A DNA stretch of 30,391 nucleotides from positions 1 through 30,391 of the forward strand of contig JAJIRX010000594.1 in the NCBI GenBank assembly GCA_023853785.1. The letters are read 5' to 3'. Positions 18,995 to 28,069 of the stretch are shown one piece after another. The DNA is from Psilocybe azurescens. Lineage: Eukaryota; Basidiomycota; Agaricomycetes; Agaricales; Agrocybaceae. The translations under genes were made by a program, and so were the position numbers. The first letter of the stretch is position 1. Every line of letters begins with the position of its first letter. The notes beneath the pieces were generated by a model. The model saw only the letters and a program-made list of their open reading frames with translations. It made no database searches and was not told the origin of the DNA.

Positions 18995-21319
18995 GTAATA
19001 TAAGAGAGGACGGTTTCTAAAAAGGAAAAACCAAATTATGTAAGTCAAGTTACTTAATCATGACAAAGCACACCGTTGTATTTTGGGGCCTGTAAAGTGG
19101 CGCCTTTTGAAATAAACAATCAGTGGCTGATGGCAATCAACAAAATGGGTGCCATGGCCTAACAAACATTTTGTGCCTACACTGAACATGTCTATTAGCC
19201 ATAACCTGGGTGGCTTAAAAACAAAACAAAAAATATGTACAGTGAGCACCAGGGTCAAGTGGGCCAATAAATCCACATACATTAAAGACTATTTTAATAG
19301 CATTTCTGTCCACAGATATTGTGTTTGTTTGCCACCTGTATAACAACTGTATAAAGTTGAAAAGTTGAAATGGAAACTGCTGAATAAATTTGCAAGCAAG
19401 GGGTGTTGTGAAAAGTGGACAAGTTAATGTGGAATAAACTATGGGTGGATGATCATGTTTTCTCTGAGTGAAAGATGTACATAGAGAGATAGCAGTGGGA
19501 TATGGTTTTGTAATTGAAAATAAGTAGTTTCCAGTACAGTACAGATAATAATTTTTTTTTAAGGATGAAGCTGCAGTGAGCTTTACTCTGAATGTAATGG
19601 GTAAAATATAAACACTGTTAACTATTGTGCATGAGAATTAACATGTAAATTTCAATGACTATGGGCTGTAGATTAAAGTGATTAATTTGCAGAACAAATG
19701 TAGTGGGGTGAGATAACATCTATTTCAATTGTGAAGAGTGTAAGCTATAAATTTTAAAATTGTACAGTGCTGCAGGCATATAGCAGCAGGAGGATTTGTG
19801 GGTGTGTTGGTTCTGTTTAAATAAAGATGTGGATGGAAAGATAGCATTGAGACATGATTTTGTAATTGGAAATAAGCAGTGTACAATACTGTACAGGTGA
19901 TAAAATTATTTATTTGAGGATAAAGCTCCAGTATGCTTTACACATGTAAAAATGAATACATTATTAGGTATTGCATGTGAGAATTGAGTTTTAAAAATTA
20001 ATGTACTATAGGTTGTAAATTAACATGATTAATTTTCAGTACTATTTAACTGTGAAGAGAAAGAGTATAAGGTATGAAATTTAAAATAGCACAGTGCCAC
20101 AGGCACTGTGCATATGAGGTGATTTGTGGGTAGTGAATGAGTGGTGCAATATTATATAAGATATAAAGTAGGATGATGATTGATTGGGAGTGGACATGGG
20201 CAGGGGTGTGGATATTAAAACAGGCATGGTGGCAAAAATACTGTGTGTTAGTTGGAGTGGGTCTAATATAATTTGAAATTTTGGTTTGAGATTTGCAAAG
20301 CAAAGAAATATTTAATGAACACAGAATGTAGAGTTCTGTGTATATATATTTGTATTTGTTCACTGTTTAGATAAGGCCAGAAATATTGACTGTTATTGAC
20401 TGTGAGTGTATATAATTTGACTATGTAGATGCTGTGTGTCTCCATAGTGGAGTTTAAAAATTCCTTCAAGCTGTTGAACTGGTTGTGAAGCAAGGGAGGG
20501 GTGAGTGCAGCTCATCCTCTCCCCACATGAAAAGACAATTAATGTATATTTTTGAGTGAGGAGGTGAAGCAAGGGGGATGAGCGAAGCTCATTCCCCCTT
20601 AAAACATTATATAAGTGACTGCTATTATTAATTTTTTAATGAGACATGAAGTGCCAATAAAAGGGGGAGATGAGCAAAGCTCATTCCCAACCAAGACATT
20701 ATGATTGTGATTGGTATTATTTATTTATCAATGAGGAGGCGCAGGGTGCTGACAAGCAGGGGTGATGTCAGGGTTCCTTTTATTTACTTCTATTTTGATC
20801 TCATGATTATCTTTTATCTTTTATCTTATCATTTGTCTTTTATCATATCTTTTATCTTTCTTGATATCTTGATTATTCCAGAAGCTTCCATCACTACTCT
20901 TTTCCATTACTCATCATGATCTTGTTTATTACTCATCCTTACTCATCATTGCTTTCTTCATTACTCATCATGATCCTTCTTATTACTCATCATGGAATCT
21001 TACTTAGTAAGTCACCTCTAGAGTAGTATAAGTACTGCATGTTGGTAGATAGATCCCCAGCTTCAATCTCTTAGGATTTCCACTATCATTGGTGTGAACC
21101 TTTAGATCATTGATTCCTCATAAGTCTATCCTCTGCTCTCTCCTCATCCTCTGCTCTTACTCTCTTGCTTGTCTTTGTTGGTGGCCTTGTCACACTGATT
21201 TTAGTGTTGCCCTGACAGGTCTGGGGGCGCAGTCCCCAGCGAGCTGTTGACCCTGCTGTGAAGCACAGGGGGTGAGTGAAGCAAATCCCCCAACGCATAG
21301 CAGTGGGTCATAAAGCTCA
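18995..21319. repeat. Tandem non-coding unit 3 (with solo LTR)
   Basis: Same architecture as units 1 and 2. Without the 452-bp LTR at 20766-21217 it would be about 1.87 kb, close to unit 2. It holds the best example of the second hairpin family (20089-20111) and ATGAGC/TGAGC-type hairpins near 20494, 20573 and 20663. It ends with the structured junction at 21240-21319, in which most CpGs have become TpG or CpA. Confidence 0.7.
20766..21217. mobile_element. Solo LTR
   Basis: It begins TGTCAGGG and ends CCCTGACA, perfect 8-bp inverted termini with canonical TG..CA. It sits inside a sequence whose uninterrupted version (GCAGGGGTCTGGGGGCGCAG) is present in unit 2 near 18891. Flanks are GGTGA on the left and GGTCT on the right, so the expected 5-bp duplication is imperfect. 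Inside are TTTTATCTT runs (20812-20860) and repeats of TTACTCATCATGATC (about 20909-20992). The start loosely resembles the putative LTR start of the chromovirus at 28150. Confidence 0.78.
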
Positions 21320-21989
21320 TCTATAATATAAGAGAGGATGGTTTCTAAAAAGGAAAAACCAAATTATGTAAGTCGAGTTACTTAATCATGACAAAGCACA
21401 CTGTTGTGTTTTGGGGCCTGTAAAGCAGCGCCTTTGGAAATAAACAATGTAAATCAGACCCGGGAACTTTCAGGGCCTGCCGGGACCTTTTAAAATAAAT
21501 AACCAGTGGCTGATGGCAAACAATGAAATTGGTGCCATGAAGCAACTATGACGTTTGCTGCTGCAATGCTGCTTTCCATCCCACACAGCCTAAAAAATCC
21601 TCTGTGCCTACAATCCTGAGAATAACACATCTATTAGCCATCTTTAGCTGAATTGAAGCTGCTCTGAGTGGTTATTGGCTTTGGTGAGTGTTCTATGACA
21701 CTTTTAGCTCTGTGCAAATTCTTAAACCTATGCAGACTGTAGTTCTCTGCTCTTTCTTCGCTTTTTTCCTCTTTTTTTTGGTGAGTAAAGCCTTTATACC
21801 TCATTTCTGACTGTTCTAACTTTGACACAGTCTGTTTTCTGTGTTCCTTTGGTGAGTAATAAGTCTAATAACCATCTTCACTGATCTGTCTCATCTTTTG
21901 CAGGATCCTGTCCTTCTTTCCTTCTGTGTGTGGATTTAGTGGTGGTGGTGATTGTTCCATTCAAATAAGACTTCTGGACCTTCTGGACC
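21320..21989 (+). promoter_or_regulatory. Helitron 5' head and leader
   Basis: The fourth copy of the TCTATAATATAAGAGA.. head, followed by TTACTTAATCATGACAAAG as in units 1-3. After about 21,430 it diverges into a leader with several possible splice sites before the Helitron start codon. No coding frame is supported. Confidence 0.55.
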
Positions 21990-22227
21990 ATGTATGTTTT
22001 TTTTTAATATGAATTAATTTAAAAATCAAGCTGATCAGTATTTTTATAGGCCTGAAACTCCTCCAAACACTCCACGTCATGTTTGTATTGCTGCACAGAG
22101 ATCTGAACGCGATGCCTGTGCCTTGGAAAGCCCCCAAGCCTGTCGCACCCCACGTCATGATGAAATGCCTCATATTGAACCACTAAGATTTGAAATTCCT
22201 GATCTTTTAGCTGCTCTGCCTGTTCCT

Positions 22228-22306
22228 CCTGTTCCTGTTCCTGTTCCTGTTCCTGTTCCTGTTCCTGTTCCTGTTCCTGTTCCTGTTCCTGTTCCTGTTC
22301 CTGCTT
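22228..22306 (+). repeat. (CCTGTT)n hexanucleotide, encodes Pro-Val repeat
   Basis: About twelve CCTGTT units stay in frame and give a (Pro-Val)n stretch in the N-terminal leader of the Helitron protein. Confidence 0.93.
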
Positions 22307-22485
22307 TTCCTGTTCCTTCTGCTCCTGCTCCTGCTGCTCTTCCCCAGCCTGCTATGTTTAATGGAATTCAGTATAATAATTTGCCTGCAAATTTAGTTCA
22401 GCTTTTCGCAGCTGTTCCATCTGCTCCTTTACCACCACAACGTGGTGGCCGTCATGTCTGTCCTGTTCCTGCACCTGTACCTGCT

Positions 22486-22668
22486 CTTGCACCTGCACCT
22501 GCACCTGCACCTGCACCTGCACCTGCACCTGCACCTGCACCTGCACCTGCACCTGCACCTGCACCTGCACCTGCACCTGCACCTGCACCTGCACCTGCAC
22601 CTGCACCTGCACCTGCACCTGCACCTGCACCTGCACCTGCACCTGCACCTGCACCTGTACCTGCACCT
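22486..22668 (+). repeat. (ACCTGC)n hexanucleotide, encodes Pro-Ala repeat
   Basis: Roughly 30 units of CACCTG/GCACCT make a (Pro-Ala)n tract of about 60 residues. It is flanked on both sides by near-copies of the same segment (QPAMFNGIQYNNLP and QPAIFNGIQYNNLP), so a block of about 300 bp including the repeat appears duplicated within the leader. Confidence 0.93.
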
Positions 22669-25600
22669 GTTCTCCAGCCTGCTATATTTAATGGAATTCA
22701 GTATAATAATTTGCCAGAAAATTTGGCTCATCTTTTAGCTGCTGTTCCACCAGCCCCTTTACCACTACAACAAGGTGGCCATAATGTTCATGCCCAACCC
22801 TTTCCTGTATGTGTTTTTAAGTCTTTGTGATTTTGAACATGATATTAATGAAGAAATAGATACTTCCTCCTGTGCTTCCTGCACCTCTTCAGCCTCAACT
22901 TCCAAATGCCCAACCCCTTTTACTTGCTGCCCAAAAGCCCTTTAGCCATGACTGGCCTGTTCATAATTTAGGAAAAATGGATATAAAGTGTCCAAAGTGT
23001 GGTGCTTTACACTGGATGGCAGAGCGTATTTCACATTCATCTGATTGCTTTCCCACATTTGGAATGTGCTGGTTTAGTGGGAAAATTGTTCTTCCAAAGC
23101 TGGATTATCCTCCTGCAGAATTAAATGCATTGCTTAGGAATAACATGCCCCAATCCAAAAACTTCCTGAATCATATCCGGCAGTATAATAATGCTTTAGC
23201 CATGACCTCATTGGGAGTCACTGTTGATCATGCAATTAACAATAGGCCTGGACCTTATGTATTCAAAGTCCAAGGAAGGTTAACACATCGAGCTGGATCT
23301 CTTCTTCCTCAGATTGGAGTTACACCTTTATATGCTCAGCTATATATTTTTGATCCTGCTGAAGCTCTCAATTTCCGCATGCAGCATCCTGCAAACTCTG
23401 GGCTGGATAGAACCACTATGAGCATTCTTCAGGATATGCTATATTGTTTCCATTCAGGTGCATGGCTATACAAGCAAGCATTTGAAATAACACGTAACAT
23501 GCCTATAGACCAGCAATGCACAATTGCTCTTCGCTATGAACGTGAAACTGATCGCAGACGCTATAATGAACCATCAGCTGCATCCAATGAAGTGGCTATA
23601 ATTCTTCCTGGAGATGGTGATGAAGTATATCCCAATGGCAGAGATATTGTCCTGAGACGAAGAGCTGGAGAAAGGCTGGAAACAATCAGTGAACTGCATC
23701 CGCTTTATCTTCCACTTCATTATGTTCTTCTTTTTCCAACTGGGCAGTTAGGCTGGCATCCTAACATTCCTTTTAATGAGGCTGCAGAAATTGATGATGA
23801 TCCTCCAGCTGCTGAGCTGGCTCCTAATGAGGATCAGGATGAGCATGCTATTGAAGCTCCACAACCAAAAAAAATGGAAATACATCTCACAAACAGAATA
23901 TTTCCGTTATCGTCTTCATCCAAGGGAAGAAAAAAATGAATCTCAACATTTGTTTTTGGCACAAAAACTTCTTCAGGAATTCATTTTAGACTGTTGGGCA
24001 GCTTCAGAACAAAACAGATTACGGTGGGTTAGACAAAATCAGCAGAAATTCAGAAATGATACACGTCAAGGTCTTATGGATGCTATTGCAGCTGATCCTA
24101 ATGCTGAAGGTGCAAATGTTGGCCAAAGAACTATTTTGCCTTCTTCTTTTTCTGGAAGCACACGAAACATGATTCAGAACTGCCAGGATGCTCTTGCTAT
24201 CAACCGTTATTTTCATAGAGCTGATTTATTCATCACTGCTACTGCCAACCCAAGCTGGCCAGAAATCAAAGAGGAACTTCTTCCTGGACAACAGCCTTCT
24301 GACTGTCCAGATTTGGTGGTCAGAGTCTTTCATGCAAAAATGAAAGAGATGCTCAATGATATTTGTAAAAATGGGATTATGGGTAGAGCAGTTGCAAATG
24401 TGTGGACAATTGAGTTTCAAAAACAAGGCCTCCCACATATGCACATGATTGTATTTTTGCATCCTGATCACAAGCTTCGCACACCTGAAGATGTCGACAG
24501 CCTTATTTCAGCTGAATTTCCAGATAAAGAGGAAGAGCCAGAACTCTTTGAATTGGTCAAGAAATTCATGGTACATACTCCATGCAATGGTGACACTACT
24601 GCTCAATGTCATGTGAATGGAAAATGTTCAAAATGTTTTCCCAAGCCTTATCGTGACCAGACCACTGTCAATGAAGACTCTTATGCAAATCTCAGGAGAC
24701 GTGACACTGGAAAAGAGTTTGACATTGGTGGTGGAAAAAAGTTGATAATTGCTGGGTTGTTGCTCACTGCTGTTATCTTATCTGGAAATATCGCTGCCAT
24801 ATCAATGTTGAGTCTATTGCTTCTATCAAGGCCATCAAATACATCTATAAATATGTCTATAAGGGTCATGATCGCATTACTATGCAGTTTGGACGCTGTC
24901 AAGATGAGGTCAAGCTATATCTTGATGCACGATATGTTTCTGCATGTGAAGGACTTTGGCGACATTTTTCACTTTCACATGCATCAAGAACATCCAGCTA
25001 TTGTTCATCTTCAGGTTCATTTGCCTGATCAACAAATGGTTACATGGAATGATGACCAGGCACTAAATGTTCAGGAGGTTTTGGATCGCAATGCAAGCAA
25101 AGACACCAAGCTCACTGCTTATTTCAAAGCCAATATACAATATGAGGAAGCCAGAAATACTCTTTATCAGGATTTTCCTGCCAAATTTGTCTGGAAGGGA
25201 AAGCAGCGCCAAATGGGCTCCAAGACAGCAACAATTTGCAATTGGGCGACATGTACTATGCTCATCCAAGTTCAGGAGAGTGCTTTTATCTCAGAACTCT
25301 GCTGACCTGTGTCAAGGGTGCTACATCTTTTGTGGATCTCTGAACAGTTGATGGCACTGTATATGAAACATTTTGTGAGGCCTGCATATATCGAGGGACT
25401 TTTAGAGGATGATAATGAGTGGAAGCAGTGTCTGGAAGAGGCTGGATATATGGCAATTGGACGACAACTTTGCAATCTTTTTGTGACTATTCTTCAAGAC
25501 TGCACACCATCAAATCCTGCTGCACTCTGGGATCAATTTAAAGACAAGATTTGTGATGATCTGCGACATGCTCTTATCTCCAAACATATCCAACAAGACC

Positions 25601-27017
25601 CCACTGAAGCACAAGTGTTCGATTATGGCCTTTTTCTCATTGACCAACTTCTTCGCACTACCAACAAAAAACTTGAAGAGTTTGCAGAAATGCCATTGCC
25701 TCAAGAAAATTGGGCTGCTGCTATAGGAAATAGATTGATTGCAGAGCAGAGAAACTATGACAGAGACAATCAATCTGTTCTGGCTCAACAGCGAATTTCT
25801 ACTCTCAATCATGGGCAACATTCAGCATTTGATACTATTGTGGCAGCAGTTGAAAGCAAGAGTGGTCAATGTTTCTTTCTTCATGGTCCAGGAGGTACAG
25901 GAAAAAATTATGTGTACAACACACTGTGCTACTTTCTGCGTGGTGAAGGAAAAATAGTGCTTTGTGTGGCTTGATCTGGCATTGCATCTCTGCTTCTTAT
26001 TGGTGGTTGGACATCACATTCCACCTTCAAAATTCCTATCAACATTCATGAGGACTCTACATGCAGTATTGGTCACACTTCTGATTTGGCAGAGCTTATT
26101 CAATGTACTGATTTGGTGATATAGGATGAAGCTCCTATGCAGAACCGTTATATTAATGAGGCTGTGGATCGCACATTCAAAGATATCTGTAACTGTGACA
26201 GGCCATTTGGAGGACTTACTGTTGTGTTTGGTGGAGACTTTAAGCAAATTCTTCCTGTTGTTGTGAAAGGATCAAGAGCACAAATTGTTGGAGCATGCAT
26301 GCAGAGGTCACAACTTTGGGGACACATCAAAGTACTTAAGTTGACTGAGAATATGCGTCTGAACACTGCACATGATGAAGAATGGAAATTTGCACAATGG
26401 CAGTTGGATATTGGTCTGGGAAAACATACAGATGAATCTGACAACACAACACTTCCTGATCATTTCAAATGTGCCAACAATACTGTTGGATCTCTGATTG
26501 ATACAATATATCCTGGAATCCAGCAGACCACTGGGCATAATAACAAATATTATGCTGAATGGACAATTCTGTGTAGCAGGAATGATGATGTGGATGATCT
26601 GAACAAAACTATTCTCAACAAATTTCCTGGAGAAGAAAAGGTGTTTCACAGTGCTGATAGCATTTTGAATAATCGGGGACATGGTGATGAAGGAATTCTG
26701 ATGTATCCAGTGGAGTATCTGAACACAATCAACTGTTCAGGTCTTCCTTTGGCCAAGCTTATACTTAAAGTTGGTTGCCCTATTATAATTTTACGGAATT
26801 TGAATGTGAGTGAGGGAGTGTGCAATGGATCAAGAGGGATTGTGACAAGAATGGGAAACCGTGTTTTGGAAGTTCGACTATTGACAGGAGATAGAGCAGG
26901 AGAGACAGTTTTTATTCCACGGATTGGGTTGACACCGACAGACACACAAGTTCCATTTGAATTTTGCTGATGACAATTTCCTGTGTGACTGGCATTTGCT
27001 ATGACGATCAATAAAGC

Positions 27018-27198
27018 ACAAGGACAATCTGTTTTACATGTTGGACTAAACCTTATTTCTTCACCTTTGCACATGGACAACTATATGTTGCTATTTCACG
27101 AGTAACATCTGTGCATAACATCAAGGCTATTTGGGATGAGAGTTCTGGATTAAGTATAACAAAAAATATAGTGTACCCAGAAGTTCTTTCTATTGATC
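27018..27198 (+). repeat. Left arm of helicase-end inverted duplication
   Basis: Holds the end of the Helitron helicase (AQGQS..., then AISRVTSVHNIKAIWDESSG and ITKNIVYPEVLSID). It is reverse-complementary to 27449-27630 over its full length with one visible indel: CCTTTGC here and CCTTTTGC in the other arm. Only the other arm keeps the SPFAHGQLYV frame. Confidence 0.95.
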
Positions 27199-27448
27199 TT
27201 TCACTCATCCCCCCCTTCTTATCAGTATTTCACACCTCATTAAAAATATATATAATGTTTTGGGGGGAATGAGCTTCGCTCATCCCCCCTTCATATCACC
27301 ACTTTGATGCCTCATTAATAATAGCAATCACTTATATAATATCTTGGGGGAGATGAGCTCTGCTCATCTCCCCCTGCACCCTCATAAAAAAATAATTAAT
27401 CTTATACAATATAAACACTTTATATACTAAATAATAATCAGTTACTAT
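27199..27448. other. Spacer between inverted arms with ATGAGC..GCTCAT hairpins
   Basis: A 250-bp AT-rich spacer with two G-run/ATGAGC..GCTCAT/C-run hairpins (about 27262-27289 and 27345-27374). Its linkers (ACCTCATTAAAAATA, GCCTCATTAATAATA) are the reverse complement of the linkers between hairpins in the tandem units, so this is the same hairpin cluster in flipped orientation. Confidence 0.8.
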
Positions 27449-27630
27449 GATCAATAGAAAGAACTTCTGGGTACACTATATTTTTTGTTATACTTAATCC
27501 AGAACTCTCATCCCAAATAGCCTTGATGTTGTGCACAGATGTTACTCGTGAAATAGCAACATATAGTTGTCCATGTGCAAAAGGTGAAGAAATAAGGTTT
27601 AGTCCAACATGTAAAACAGATTGTCCTTGT
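27449..27630 (-). repeat. Right arm of helicase-end inverted duplication
   Basis: On the minus strand it reads GQSVLHVGLNLISSPFAHGQ and LYVAISRVTSVHNIK..., the same helicase C-terminus as 27018-27198. It breaks off at TTGT/CTTT (27630). Beyond that the sequence is unrelated to the upstream Helitron, so this is a fragment, not a second complete gene. Confidence 0.95.
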
Positions 27631-27639
27631 CTTTAAGAC

Positions 27640-28068
27640 ACATTTCCCACAATGTGCTTGATGTCTGGAGGCATTGGACTGGAATGAAAGTGATAATGTT
27701 GAAGTCGATGGATGTTTAAAAGTGAAGGGATTTGGCTTTTCGTATCACTTTCATCGCCAGGCTTGGTGAGATTTTCTTCTTCGTCTCCTCGATTTGCAGT
27801 CGATAATCATTGCTCTGTTCCCGTGCCCACTGTAGAGCTTTTCTCTTCCCTTCATCATATGCCTTTTTCTCTCGCAGCATGGATTCTGCAAGATCGGCTT
27901 CAAGTTTTTGAGCACTTCTTGAAGATCATCTTGTGCGCTAGGGGGTTCAGATGCAACAAAGGAGGTGTTTTGGGGTGCAGGGGATGAAAAGAAAGTAGAT
28001 TTGATGCATTTGATAGAGAATAGATGAGGCATCGTTGATTGGGTTTGGGTGCAATGAGGTGGTTGTCT
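27640..28068 (-). pseudogene. Unidentified coding-like remnant with charged helical segment
   Basis: On the minus strand the sequence after the chromovirus stop codon looks coding in more than one frame: SFVASEPPSAQDDLQEVLKN, then after a one-base shift DLAESMLREKKAYDEGKRKA and LQWAREQSNDYRLQIEETKK. Another shift leads to GDESDTKSQIPSLLNIHRLQ and SSPMPPDIKHIVGNVS. The middle part is a highly charged, probably coiled-coil helix. I do not recognise the family. It could be a gag-like fragment, a captured host exon, or part of a long terminal repeat. It abuts the inverted helicase arm at 27630. Confidence 0.35.
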
Positions 28069-28069
28069 T

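Larger units (their letters stand above)
21990..27272 (+). pseudogene. Helitron Rep-helicase (HUH Rep + Pif1-like), decayed
   Basis: Helitrons transpose by rolling circle using an HUH nuclease fused to a 5'-3' helicase. The likely start codon is split: AT at 21990-21991, intron 21992-22049, then G and PETPPNTPRHVCIAAQ. A Pro-Val/Pro-Ala-rich leader and an intron at 22807-22859 follow. The Helitron N-domain region has CPKCGALHWMAER. The HUH motif is GLPHMHMIVFL (His codons at 24436 and 24442). The two-Tyr motif is KYIYKYVYKG (24837-24866). The helicase has GPGGTGKN (25885-25908), GGDFKQILPVV, LKLTENMRLN, KVGCPIIILRN, INKAQGQS and HGQLYVAISRVTS. Damage includes frame changes near 23870 (A8 run), 24740, 24970, 25215 and 25400, stops at about 25339, 25972 and 26122, three more at 26969-26988, and Thr to Asn in Walker A. 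Key catalytic residues of the Rep are still there. It could not encode a full protein. Confidence 0.92.

Noticed and set aside
14903..21000. Many 60-118-codon frames in the AT-rich tandem units
   Set aside because: They are rich in Ile/Tyr/His/Asn, not conserved in frame between unit copies, and interrupted at different places in each. The units behave as non-coding repeats.
14820..21319. Exact Helitron 3' ends (hairpin followed by CTRR) at the unit junctions
   Set aside because: The bases before each new head are CTCG, CTTG or CTCA, not CTRR. The Helitron boundaries therefore remain inferred from the 5' head only.
22358..22738. Open frames of Gln-Val, Arg-Cys and His-Leu repeats opposite or shifted to the Helitron leader
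   Set aside because: These are shadows of the (ACCTGC)n hexanucleotide. Only the Pro-Ala frame connects to conserved flanking sequence.
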